64,000 nt of DNA from Mucilaginibacter sp. UR6-1 (GTDB taxonomy: Bacteria; Bacteroidota; Bacteroidia; Sphingobacteriales; Sphingobacteriaceae): contig NZ_JAJIWP010000002.1 of assembly GCF_020880975.1 (NCBI RefSeq), forward strand, positions 930,001 through 994,000, in the 5' to 3' direction. How positions within the stretch are numbered: position 1 is the first letter of the stretch; each line of letters opens with the position of its first letter. A program made the position numbers and the translations under genes. Positions 25,354 to 34,807 of the stretch are shown in pieces. The notes under the pieces are model-generated. The model saw only the letters and a list, made by a program, of their open reading frames with translations. It did not search any database and was not told where the DNA came from.

Positions 25354-26792
25354 GCGCTCATCACGTAGTTAAAATAAACCTACCGGGCGGTTATGTTTCT
25401 GCCGGAGATCTGCACGAAATGCTGGTAATAGCCGAACAGGCCGGGGCTGTTGATGTACGTTTTGGCAATCGGCAGCAACTGTATTTTACCGTAGAAGCCG
25501 ATCGGCTTGACGATATGGAGGCCGACATGCTGCGGGATGGCATCGATTATGAGCTTGATGCGGATGAATATCCAAACATCATGAGCTCATACGTTTGCGA
25601 TAGTATTTTTACACAGGAGGGCTGGCTAAGGGAGGGGGTGTATCGCGATATATTCGATATGTTCAGGCATAAGCCGCGCCTAAAGATCAATATTGTTGAC
25701 CGGCATCAAACCTTTGTGCCTTTTTTTAGCGGTAATTTTAACTTCATCAGCTCGGACGTAAGTAATTATTGGTACTGGTATATCCGCTACCCTAAAAGTA
25801 GTTGGTTTTATTGCTGGCCGTCACTGATATATTCAGATGATATACCATTGGTAAGTAAGGCTGCCGAAGAAGTTATCCTGAAAAATAAGAACCTTTTTTA
25901 TGATGTTGCAGAAGTAAGCGATCAGCATTTTTACGATGAGTTATTAAAACAGATAGATATACCTGCACAGGCAATTACCGAACCTTTATTATTACCTGAT
26001 TTTTATTTGCCTTATTACGAGGGGTTTAATAAGTATACTAATAAATATTGGCTGGGTATTTACAGGCGAAAGGAGCTGTTTTCATTAAGCTTTTTAAAGG
26101 ATGTTTGTAGGTTATGTATTCAAACAAGGGTAGGGCAAATTTATACTACCCCCTGGAAGTCTGTTATCATTAAGGATATAGGCATGGCGCTGCGTAATGA
26201 TTGGGGGATGATACTCGATAAACATCGCCTGAATGTAAGGCATGCCTCCAATGAGCTTAACTGGCAAATTGAGGATTTGAGTGATGAAGGCCTTGCGTTA
26301 AAACAACAATTGGTGCGTGATTATGAAGAGGCTGATCTGCGCACTTACCGGCTTAGTTTTGTAATAAAAACACGGCCCAAAACCGGCCTTATGGGTGCTA
26401 TTATTATAAAAAAGCAAAGTAATAATGCTTTTGAAATTATGCATACCCTCAATTTTAATCCAAACTCAAAAGAATACATCAGCCATAAAAAAAATGTTGA
26501 AAGGGCTGATCTGAGCAGCGAATTAATAGCGCTTTGCCACACTTACTATAGCTTGCTGTTACAGGATGTTAAAGCCATTGCCACGGTACCCGAAGAGCAG
26601 CAACAACCGCAAAACCTGCAGCAAACCGTTTATGAATGCAGGTTTTGTAAAACAGTTTACGATAGCGCTTATGGCGATACAGATGGCGGCATACCTGCCG
26701 GTACTGAGTTTGCCGCGCTGAAAGATGATTATAGCTGCCCGGTATGCGAATCGCCCAAACAGGCCTTTGAATTGGTGGCCAGGTCGTGGTAA
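25350..26792 (+). CDS. sulfite/nitrite-reductase-like scaffold fused to rubredoxin
   Basis: A 480-residue protein coupled to the nitrate reductase by an ATGA overlap. Residues about 8-55 match the ferredoxin-like half domain of nitrite/sulfite reductases (GGYVSAGDLHEML, VDVRFGNRQQLYF); a second half domain is seen near 248-275 (VCRLCIQTRVGQIYTT). Between them the siroheme-domain positions are present, but the CX5C and CX3C ligand sets are missing. Residues about 427-478 are an intact rubredoxin with Cys430, 433, 463 and 466. It cannot be a normal nitrite reductase; an electron donor or assembly partner for the nitrate or nitrite reductase is inferred. Confidence 0.85.
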   Translation: MSAHHVVKINLPGGYVSAGDLHEMLVIAEQAGAVDVRFGNRQQLYFTVEADRLDDMEADMLRDGIDYELDADEYPNIMSSYVCDSIFTQEGWLREGVYRDIFDMFRHKPRLKINIVDRHQTFVPFFSGNFNFISSDVSNYWYWYIRYPKSSWFYCWPSLIYSDDIPLVSKAAEEVILKNKNLFYDVAEVSDQHFYDELLKQIDIPAQAITEPLLLPDFYLPYYEGFNKYTNKYWLGIYRRKELFSLSFLKDVCRLCIQTRVGQIYTTPWKSVIIKDIGMALRNDWGMILDKHRLNVRHASNELNWQIEDLSDEGLALKQQLVRDYEEADLRTYRLSFVIKTRPKTGLMGAIIIKKQSNNAFEIMHTLNFNPNSKEYISHKKNVERADLSSELIALCHTYYSLLLQDVKAIATVPEEQQQPQNLQQTVYECRFCKTVYDSAYGDTDGGIPAGTEFAALKDDYSCPVCESPKQAFELVARSW

Positions 26793-26818
26793 ACGGCAGC
26801 CGCGTCTGTTAAATCAGC

Positions 26819-27727
26819 TTAGTTTATCATCCGGTATTCATTGGGTGTTTGCCCGGTTTGCTGCTTAAAAAAGCGGGTAAAGTGCTGCGGGTATTTAAAA
26901 CCTAACTGGTAGGCAATTTGGCTTACCGAGCGGCCGGTATCAAATATCCTTTCTTTAGCCACATCCATAATTTTAAGGTGTATGTACTCATGGGCTGATC
27001 TGCCTGTTTCTTTCCTTATCATATCACCAAAATAATTGGCCGAAAGGTTAAGCTCGGCCGCGCACCATGCCACGGATGGCAGCCCTTCTGTTTCGGGTTT
27101 GTTTGATTGGAAATAGCCGTTAAGCAAAGCCTCAAAACGTTCAACCAAACCTTTATTTACATTATCACGGGTAATGAATTGCCTGTCGTAAAAGCGGAGG
27201 CAATAGTTAAGCAGCAGCTCAATGTTTGAGGTAATAAGTGTGCGGCTGTGCTTGTCAATGGCTTGTTCAAGTTCGTAACGTATTTTGGCAAAGCAATCCA
27301 GCAAAAGTTGTTTTTCTTTTTCGGATACATGGAGGGCCTCATCCGCATCGTACGAGAAAAAAGAATAATCCTGAATGTGTTTTCCTAACGCGGTACCCTT
27401 TATCAGCTCGGGGTGAAAAGAGAGTGCCCAGCCTTTCGGATTAAAGTCGGCGTTTTTACGCTGTACGCCAAGTATCTGCCCCGGCGAAATACATACCAGT
27501 GTACCTTCCTGGTAATCATACAGCTTGCGGCCATAATGCAGCTCGCCGCATTTAAGCTCCTTAAAAAATATGGTGTACAGACCAAAGTTATACCGGCCTT
27601 CAGGCAAAGGCTTTGCATCAGCCATATTATATACCGATACCAAAGGGTGCAATGTTTCCAGTCCGCGTATCTGGTTATACATGGCTATACTATCCAGTTG
27701 TATGATGTTTTGCATGGTGTTGGCCAT
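26819..27727 (-). CDS. AraC family transcriptional regulator
   Basis: A 302-residue regulator with an N-terminal cupin-type domain and two C-terminal helix-turn-helix motifs (about 205-300; WCAAELNLSANYFGDMIRKETG and VSQIAYQLGFKYPQHFTRFFKQQTG). It is convergent with the nitrate cluster and divergent from the aldo/keto reductase at 27871, with both promoters in a 143-base spacer, so the reductase is the likely target. A TAAATTTG box lies 10 bases before the start. Confidence 0.88.
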   Translation of the reverse strand: MANTMQNIIQLDSIAMYNQIRGLETLHPLVSVYNMADAKPLPEGRYNFGLYTIFFKELKCGELHYGRKLYDYQEGTLVCISPGQILGVQRKNADFNPKGWALSFHPELIKGTALGKHIQDYSFFSYDADEALHVSEKEKQLLLDCFAKIRYELEQAIDKHSRTLITSNIELLLNYCLRFYDRQFITRDNVNKGLVERFEALLNGYFQSNKPETEGLPSVAWCAAELNLSANYFGDMIRKETGRSAHEYIHLKIMDVAKERIFDTGRSVSQIAYQLGFKYPQHFTRFFKQQTGQTPNEYRMIN

Positions 27728-27737
27728 TTTGTTATGT

Positions 27738-27745
27738 CAAATTTA
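27738..27745 (-). promoter_or_regulatory. candidate -7 box for the AraC gene
   Basis: TAAATTTG on the minus strand, a full TAnnTTTG match ending 10 bases upstream of the AraC start codon; the leader would be only a few bases. Confidence 0.4.
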
Positions 27746-27842
27746 AATAATACAAAACGGTTATATATGTGTTGTAAGTCATATCAGTGAAAATGGTAGC
27801 ATAACCAGTAATTGATATACAGTTTAGTTGCTACCGCCTTTA

Positions 27843-27850
27843 TACGTTTG
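27843..27850 (+). promoter_or_regulatory. candidate -7 box for the aldo/keto reductase
   Basis: TACGTTTG, a full TAnnTTTG match, 20 bases upstream of the reductase ATG, with a TTTAG/GTTG element about 17-20 bases further upstream. Confidence 0.5.
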
Positions 27851-27858
27851 CATTGTAA

Positions 27859-28854
<996 letters not shown>

Positions 28855-28871
28855 TTTGCCATAATGCTTAC

Positions 28872-28903
28872 AACGGCGCACATCCTAAAGGAGGTGCGCT
28901 GTT
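28872..28903 (+). terminator. terminator after the aldo/keto reductase
   Basis: AACGGCGCAC at 28872-28881 pairs with GTGCGCTGTT at 28894-28903 (one G-U), followed by TTTT. It is 18 bases past the stop codon. Confidence 0.65.
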
Positions 28904-28933
28904 TTTGTGTGTATTAAAAGATCTGTTTATACA

Positions 28934-29389
28934 TTACAAATCTTTTCTGAAGCAAATACTATCAGGCAGATCAACATACGGGCCATAAGGTGCGATGTTT
29001 GTATAGCCTGATTTTTTATATAACGCTAACGCTTCGGTTTGTTTGCTGCCGGTTTCGAGTACCGTATAGCTAAAGCCTAACTCCGCGGCCCATGTTTCCA
29101 GTTCGGTTAGCACTTTACGGCTTATGCCGTTGCCTCGTGCTTCGGGGCGTACAAACATGCGTTTCATTTCAACGGTAAGGGCATCGTAATTTTTAAAGCA
29201 TCCGCAGCCTGCCGGTCGCTCATTAATGTAGGCTATAACAACGGTATCAACATATTCAATAACGTTGTGCTGGTCATAAATATCCATCACACTGCCATTG
29301 CGTTCACGCAGATCCTGGTCAAGTTCTGCTATTAGTGTCTGGAAATCAGTATCAAGGCTGTTAGTGCGTTTAAGTATTACAGTATCCAT
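28934..29389 (-). CDS. GNAT family N-acetyltransferase
   Basis: A 151-residue acetyltransferase. The acetyl-CoA loop is visible as RPEARGNGISRKVL near residue 93, followed by the typical GFSYTVLETGSKQTEALALYKKSGY. The acceptor is unknown. It is convergent with the aldo/keto reductase and separated from the TPR regulator by a repeat. Confidence 0.88.
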   Translation of the reverse strand: MDTVILKRTNSLDTDFQTLIAELDQDLRERNGSVMDIYDQHNVIEYVDTVVIAYINERPAGCGCFKNYDALTVEMKRMFVRPEARGNGISRKVLTELETWAAELGFSYTVLETGSKQTEALALYKKSGYTNIAPYGPYVDLPDSICFRKDL

Positions 29390-29455
29390 ACGGTAAAAGT
29401 ATTGTTTTTAGTGGTTATCAATGATAACTCACTCACCACTTACTACTCACCAATC

Positions 29456-29512
29456 ACTGCTTAACCCTCTTTCCGCCGAAGGCGAAGAGAGGGTGGTCGG
29501 GCGAAGCTACGA
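29456..29512. repeat. REP-like extragenic stem-loop pair
   Basis: ACCCTCTTTCCGCC and GGCGAAGAGAGGG form a near-perfect hairpin over a three-base loop, followed by a second small palindrome (GGTCG ... CGACC). The spacer is flanked by ACTCACC/GGTGAGT complementary ends (near 29430 and 29514), enlarging the fold. It resembles dispersed REP-type units; no other full copy is in the window. Confidence 0.5.
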
Positions 29513-29524
29513 CCGGGTGAGTTA

Positions 29525-31462
29525 TCATTGTTCAGCCTTTTCAAGCGATTGTATAAAATGGTCGAGGTTCACATCCTTATCCAGTTTTAATTTTTGTTTA
29601 AGCCGGTAGCGTGCCATGCGGATGCTCTTGGGTTCAACACCAAGGCGACTGGCTACTTCCTTGTTATCCAAACGCATCAGTATATAGGCGCAATATTTCA
29701 GGTCGAGGCGGGTCAGGCTGTTGTCGGCACGTTCCTGCAGGCTGCTGAAAAAGCTTGGGTGTATATTGCTGAATGCCTGTTGCTGCTCATCCAGATTTTT
29801 ATCCATCCGCAGGTTCTGGTTTATAATGCGGCCAATTTGACGCGCCATGGTAGGGCTGTCGGCAACGCGGGTTTTTTCTTTCAAAAGTTCGAGGATGGTG
29901 TTCTTTTCCTCAATTTTAAGCGTGCCTGCCAATAACTCTTTCTCAAGCCACTCGGTGCGGTCCTGCAATAATTCCTGCTGGGCTTGCAGTTTGGCGCTTT
30001 CCTCGTTACGCAGGTTGGCCTGTAGTTCAACCTCCTGTTTTTCAAGGGCCAGGCGCTGAGCTTCGGCCTGTTGCAAACGGGCTAACAATTCGGCTTCTTC
30101 CTTTTCCTGTTCCGAGAGCTGCTTTTGCTTTTGCGATGCCTTTAGCCTGAAATGGTAGGAGCTTAATAATAAACCCAGGGAGATAATGCCCACCGAGCCA
30201 ATAACTACATACAACCAGTTAAGCCGGTTATTATATTCGGCACGTTCACGTAAACGGGCTATTTCGTTCTCCTTTTGTGTTGATTGATATTCCTCCTCCA
30301 ACTGCTGCGTTATAGCCAGCTTTTGCGCGTCAAACACCTTGGCATAATAGGCGCTGTATTGCTTATAATAAGTGAGTGCTTTGCTAATGTCGCCGCTCTT
30401 TTCGGCTACGTTAGCCAGCCCCAGCATTAAGCGCGATCGGGTAATATCAACGCCTGATAAACTGGCCAGTTCGGCTATGCCGGTTTGCAAAAACTGTTCG
30501 GCTTTTTTATAGTTCCCTTCGCGCAGGGCATATTCACTTAATATGCCATAGCAATTGGCTATTACCTCTTTACTTTTGGTACGCCGGGCAATATCAAGCG
30601 CTATGTTTACATACTTAAAAGTACTGTCGCGGTAACTTAGCGGAAAATATTTGAAATAGCTGTTGGCAATATTCAGTGCAATAGCCGAGGCGCTGCTTTG
30701 TATCAATATCTTTTCGCGTTTTTGCTGGTATAAATTAGTAGCGCGCCGGTAGTAATTAAGTGAGGTATACAGTAAATTACGCCTGGTAGTATCGCGCTCA
30801 AATGCCGAAAAATAACTGTGCGCTATGGTCATGTATCCTAACTGCAAATCATCAGGCATACCGCTGCGCTGCGCCGTGTTAAAGCAGGTAACGGCATATT
30901 TATGTTGCTTTAGCGTATCGTTACCATAAGCATAAATACCGGCAATGTAATGGTTTATAAGCACCTTGTAGCTTAACGACCGGCGGTCTGTTTGGTCCTC
31001 AAGTAATTGTTCAGCCTTCAGCAGGCCAATCATGGCTTTATCATTATCGCCCCGCACAAATTCAAGCCAACCCTTGCGTAGCCAGGCATAAGCGGCCAAT
31101 GGGTTGTTTTTTGATCGCGTAGCAAACTTTACGGCACTGTCAATATAGGCTGACGCCCGTTTTTCCTGACCTTTTTGCATCAGTAAATGGCCCATTGCGG
31201 CATAGCAAAAGGCGTTTGTGCCGGCATCATCCATCTTTTTAGCTAATAATATAGCCTGCCGCGCCTGTTTTACTGATAGGTCAATGTTCTTTTCAAATCC
31301 CGCCCTGGCAAGTTCGGCCATGGCTATAGGTTTCATTTTTGGGTCGGCATTGCGTAAAACACGCTGTAATGAATCAATAATCAGCGATTGCGCAACTACA
31401 GGTAGCGTGCAACACATCAGCAAAAAAAGTATGGTAGCGGCTAATAATTTTTTATAAGGCAT
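29525..31462 (-). CDS. TPR / coiled-coil / HTH signalling regulator
   Basis: A 645-residue protein with a signal peptide (about 1-24), a long TPR-like helical region to about residue 390, one membrane segment (about 415-435, YVVIGSVGIISLGLLL), a charged coiled coil (about 440-530) and a C-terminal LuxR-like helix-turn-helix (about 580-640; LDLKYCAYILMRLDNKEVASRLGVEPKSI split over two helices). This is a one-piece membrane regulator with sensor outside and DNA-binding part inside, a form common in Bacteroidota. Target genes and signal are unknown. Confidence 0.78.
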   Translation of the reverse strand: MPYKKLLAATILFLLMCCTLPVVAQSLIIDSLQRVLRNADPKMKPIAMAELARAGFEKNIDLSVKQARQAILLAKKMDDAGTNAFCYAAMGHLLMQKGQEKRASAYIDSAVKFATRSKNNPLAAYAWLRKGWLEFVRGDNDKAMIGLLKAEQLLEDQTDRRSLSYKVLINHYIAGIYAYGNDTLKQHKYAVTCFNTAQRSGMPDDLQLGYMTIAHSYFSAFERDTTRRNLLYTSLNYYRRATNLYQQKREKILIQSSASAIALNIANSYFKYFPLSYRDSTFKYVNIALDIARRTKSKEVIANCYGILSEYALREGNYKKAEQFLQTGIAELASLSGVDITRSRLMLGLANVAEKSGDISKALTYYKQYSAYYAKVFDAQKLAITQQLEEEYQSTQKENEIARLRERAEYNNRLNWLYVVIGSVGIISLGLLLSSYHFRLKASQKQKQLSEQEKEEAELLARLQQAEAQRLALEKQEVELQANLRNEESAKLQAQQELLQDRTEWLEKELLAGTLKIEEKNTILELLKEKTRVADSPTMARQIGRIINQNLRMDKNLDEQQQAFSNIHPSFFSSLQERADNSLTRLDLKYCAYILMRLDNKEVASRLGVEPKSIRMARYRLKQKLKLDKDVNLDHFIQSLEKAEQ

Positions 31463-31616
31463 AAAGGTAAATATATCATATTGAGCATGTTAACGTGTTT
31501 TGTTAATGCCGTTTTTAGTGATGATTACTATTGTAACACAAATACTTAGCAAATTGTTGTAGATGCTTTGTAGACGTATTTGCATTTACTTGTAGACGCG
31601 CTGTAGCTCCTGTTTT

Positions 31617-31648
31617 TTTGGCGGGGTATGAATGTCGCCCTAATTTTG
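31617..31648 (+). promoter_or_regulatory. Bacteroidota-type promoter
   Basis: TTTG at 31617-31620, a 20-base spacer and TAATTTTG at 31641-31648: full matches to the -33 and -7 consensus at standard spacing. It predicts a leader of about 28 bases for the small membrane protein at 31680. This is the clearest promoter in the window. Confidence 0.7.
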
Positions 31649-31679
31649 GCTTCATCATTTAACTTAAAAAACAAATATC

Positions 31680-32012
31680 ATGACTAACAAAAGCATGGCC
31701 ATCGTGTCTTACATCACCATCATAGGATGGGTGATCTCGTATCTCGAATACAAAAAACGTGCAGACAAAAGCGCATTGGTTAATTATCACCTGGGGCAAT
31801 CGCTGGGTTTAATTATTCTATCGTTCGTATTGGGTATAGCCGTATCGGTATTAGTGGCTATCGTTCCATCGTTGTACTTTGTTTCTCTTGTTATAAGCCT
31901 GGTTTCACTTGTGCTGTTATTATTGGGTATTGTTACAGCCAATAACGAGGCTATAAAACCGCTGCCGGTTGTAGGCAAGCTGTTTGAAGGTAAGTTCGAT
32001 TTTTCAAAATAA
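31680..32012 (+). CDS. DUF4870/Tic20-like small membrane protein
   Basis: A 110-residue inner-membrane protein with three to four hydrophobic segments (about residues 5-20, 42-65, 68-90). The pattern of short soluble loop YLEYKKRADKSALVNYHLG between the first two segments resembles the DUF4870 family, whose function is not established. It has a strong promoter and its own terminator, so it is expressed alone. Confidence 0.78.
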   Translation: MTNKSMAIVSYITIIGWVISYLEYKKRADKSALVNYHLGQSLGLIILSFVLGIAVSVLVAIVPSLYFVSLVISLVSLVLLLLGIVTANNEAIKPLPVVGKLFEGKFDFSK

Positions 32013-32029
32013 CCTGAATACTTATTGCT

Positions 32030-32062
32030 AAGAGGAGGGTGCTGTAAGGCAGCTTCCTCTTT
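32030..32062 (+). terminator. terminator after the small membrane protein
   Basis: AAGAGGA at 32030-32036 pairs with TCCTCTT at 32056-32062, with an inner GCTG/CAGC pair and TTATTT after it. Confidence 0.55.
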
Positions 32063-32098
32063 ATTTCTGTTTAGGTAAACCATTAATCCTAAAGTGTA

Positions 32099-32803
32099 AT
32101 GAAATATAAGGCAAAGAGTTTCCTGATCATAAGCATACTGGCTTTGCTGGTGCTGGTTGGCTGTACGCCAAAGGACAGCTACACGCCGGTGCCATTCAAG
32201 TTACCCAAGGTGCCGCTGGTGTTCAACCCCGGGAGTGAATATATTAAGCCCGATATGGAAGATACCATATACCGTGCGGATAGCCTGGGCCAGCGTATGC
32301 ACATAACCATACGTATGCTTGATAAAAAAGCCGCGAAGCTATGGCGTTTGGATACGATCCATTTCAGGTATAAAAATATACTTAGCGGGTGGGACTTCCA
32401 AAAACGTGGTTATTACTGGCTGTTTCAGGATCTGACGGTTTCCAGCAATTCAAAGTATGATAAAGAGGGCCGGAAAGAGGAAATACATGAAAAGTATAAC
32501 GAGTATTTTATGTTTCACCCGGTACGTCAACCCGAACGCGGGCAAACCTATCCCGGTATGGATTATACCATTATGGATGAATACTGGGGTGCTTTAGGTG
32601 CCGATGCCGTAGGGATTTCAAACCCAACAGACGGCGACCTGTTTGTGCTTGCACATCCTATAAAGTACAAGGTTCGCGGGCCGGATCAGTATGAAAAAAT
32701 ATATCCGAAGGACAGCGTTGCCGTACCTTTTTATACCGATAAGGTAGATTCAGCCAAAATGATATGTATACGCATAAGTATCATGCCGTTGAATGAACCT
32801 TGA
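32099..32803 (+). CDS. lipoprotein of unknown function
   Basis: A 234-residue protein with a lipoprotein signal peptide (hydrophobic segment then LVLVGC, lipobox Cys near residue 22), so it is anchored in the cell envelope. The mature part is mixed alpha/beta with many aromatic residues; no known domain is seen. It follows a terminator and precedes the TPR-like and ankyrin genes; a link to them is only positional. Confidence 0.7.
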   Translation: MKYKAKSFLIISILALLVLVGCTPKDSYTPVPFKLPKVPLVFNPGSEYIKPDMEDTIYRADSLGQRMHITIRMLDKKAAKLWRLDTIHFRYKNILSGWDFQKRGYYWLFQDLTVSSNSKYDKEGRKEEIHEKYNEYFMFHPVRQPERGQTYPGMDYTIMDEYWGALGADAVGISNPTDGDLFVLAHPIKYKVRGPDQYEKIYPKDSVAVPFYTDKVDSAKMICIRISIMPLNEP

Positions 32804-32845
32804 TAACAAATACATTGTTCTGTCAGTTATACCTTGCATCTATCT

Positions 32846-33352
32846 ATGTTATTAGGATCAACACAAAACAATACCGCTAACAATGCCGATGAGGTACTGA
32901 TAGCGGATTTAATAAGGCAGGGCCGTTATGCCGAGGCATATGTATTGCTAAAGCGTGCCCCAACAGATGAGGCTGCCACATGGTATAACCTTGCCCTGTG
33001 CCTTTACTGGTTAAATAATTACCGCCAAACAATTATGTGCCTTGACCATGCACAGGCGCAGTTGCCTGTACACAATAATAGTATGGCACAACATACTGAT
33101 GAGGTGCATAAGGCGCTTACCAATAAACAAAACCAAACTAACGATCATTTACAAAGCATCAGCAAAAAGTACGTGGCGCAATTTACAGGCCTTGTGTATG
33201 ATGCTATACTGCGGTTAAAAACCGACTGCTGGCTTTTACTGGGTGAGTACAGCCGGGTAATTGAACTGGCATCGCCCTTAGCCTATAAAAACTACAGGAA
33301 TGTTAATGATGCTTTGCAGATCGCTAAAAACAAATTGAACCATGACAAATGA
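32846..33352 (+). CDS. TPR-like small protein preceding ankyrin genes
   Basis: A 168-residue soluble helical protein. The segment LIRQGRYAEAYVLLKRAPTDEAATWYNLALCLYWLNNYRQTIMCL (given here for location, residues about 21-65) has two TPR-like helix pairs. Confidence 0.6.
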   Translation: MLLGSTQNNTANNADEVLIADLIRQGRYAEAYVLLKRAPTDEAATWYNLALCLYWLNNYRQTIMCLDHAQAQLPVHNNSMAQHTDEVHKALTNKQNQTNDHLQSISKKYVAQFTGLVYDAILRLKTDCWLLLGEYSRVIELASPLAYKNYRNVNDALQIAKNKLNHDK

Positions 33353-34787
33353 ATTTAACACGATAAGGGATGCTTATCATAAAAATATGTTCGCTTCTTC
33401 GGCAGAGGCCATTGATATTATCAGCTTATATAAATCACTGCCCGATGTTGACATTGTGAATGAGCAGGAGGAAGGACTTTACAACCTGGCTGCCCGGTTT
33501 ACTGATGTGGAAGCCATTAAATTTTTAAAGGAAGCCGGATTAAAGCCATCTGCAGACAAGTATGGCAATACCGCTTTGCACGCGCTGGTTACTACCAAAT
33601 TTGATCTTAACAATCCTGAAATTGATGTTAAGGCTGATAAGATATATCAAACCGCGCAGCAATTGCTTGAACTGGGCATCAACCCTAAAAAGAAAAATGA
33701 CTCAGGCAAACTCGCTTATTTTGAAGCAGGCTTATTGTATTTGTACCCTTTAATTAACGCCATGGGCGATGCCGGTGTAAAAATGGATGCTACCGATAGC
33801 GAAGGCAAAAACCTGCTGCATGTTATTTGCGAAAAGCTGGTTCATCGTAAAAGTATTCCGGGCGCTGTTGAGGCTGCTACCCATACGGTACGTGCGCTGC
33901 TCGAAAAAAGCGGCATCGACTTAGAGGATAAGGATGTATATGGCACCACACCGCTCATTTATGCGCAGTGCAGCGGCGTTAAAGAAATAGCCGCCCTGCT
34001 ATCAGGGGATGAAAGCGATACGGTAACTGCCGGTATGACCCTGCACGAAGCCGTGCTGAACCGTGATGTTGAAGCCGTAGAAGCCTTACTAAAAGCGGGC
34101 GCGGATGCCAATGAATTGTCTGATCAGCATCGCCGTACGCCTTTGATGCTGGCTTGCGAGTATCCGTCGGCACCGTTGGTAAAAGCCTTAACAGATGGCG
34201 GCGCAGATGTGAATTTCAGATCGGGTAATGGTGATACAGCCGTATATTACCTGCTTACCAAGGCCATAGGCAACTTTGGCCGCGGCATGAGCCAGGATTT
34301 AAAAGATATAGTAAAAATGCTGCGTATGCTGATAGCGCATGGCTTTGAACTTGATGAAGCCATAAACAATGACGGCGACACGGCCATTAACTTGGTATGC
34401 CAGGGCGGTTATTTAGCCGACCTGAATGCTACCCTTGTTGAAGAACTGATTGATGCCGGTTGCGATATAAACAAGCCCAACACTTTGGGTAAAACACCGT
34501 TAATGAGCTTTGCTGCCAAAGGTAACGAAGTAAAATACAGCATTGCCGAGTTGTTGCTTGACAATAATGCCGATACTACTTATGTTGATAAAACAGGCAA
34601 TACCGCGCTGATGTACGCCGCCGGTAACGCCGATAAAATGTCGGCTAAAAAAATAGTATCGCTTATTGTTGATCAGGATGCATCAACCGTTGAGCGGGTA
34701 AACAATGCCGGGCAAACCGCAATGGATATTGCCGTACAAAGTGATAACGAGCCGGTGGTAAAGCTGTTGCTTACCGCTATGGCATAA
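33342..34787 (+). CDS. ankyrin-repeat protein
   Basis: A 481-residue soluble protein built of ankyrin repeats, without signal peptide. Clear units are NTALHALV, TTPLIYAQCSG, the pair MTLHEAVLNRDVEAVEALLKAGAD and RRTPLMLACE, then DTAINLVC, KTPLMSFAAKG and NTALMYAAGN. Ankyrin arrays bind partner proteins; the partner is unknown. The gene overlaps the TPR-like gene by 11 bases and is followed after 20 bases by a second ankyrin gene, so the three form one transcription unit. Confidence 0.85.
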   Translation: MTNEFNTIRDAYHKNMFASSAEAIDIISLYKSLPDVDIVNEQEEGLYNLAARFTDVEAIKFLKEAGLKPSADKYGNTALHALVTTKFDLNNPEIDVKADKIYQTAQQLLELGINPKKKNDSGKLAYFEAGLLYLYPLINAMGDAGVKMDATDSEGKNLLHVICEKLVHRKSIPGAVEAATHTVRALLEKSGIDLEDKDVYGTTPLIYAQCSGVKEIAALLSGDESDTVTAGMTLHEAVLNRDVEAVEALLKAGADANELSDQHRRTPLMLACEYPSAPLVKALTDGGADVNFRSGNGDTAVYYLLTKAIGNFGRGMSQDLKDIVKMLRMLIAHGFELDEAINNDGDTAINLVCQGGYLADLNATLVEELIDAGCDINKPNTLGKTPLMSFAAKGNEVKYSIAELLLDNNADTTYVDKTGNTALMYAAGNADKMSAKKIVSLIVDQDASTVERVNNAGQTAMDIAVQSDNEPVVKLLLTAMA

Positions 34788-34807
34788 AATATAAACATCT
34801 ACCTAAT

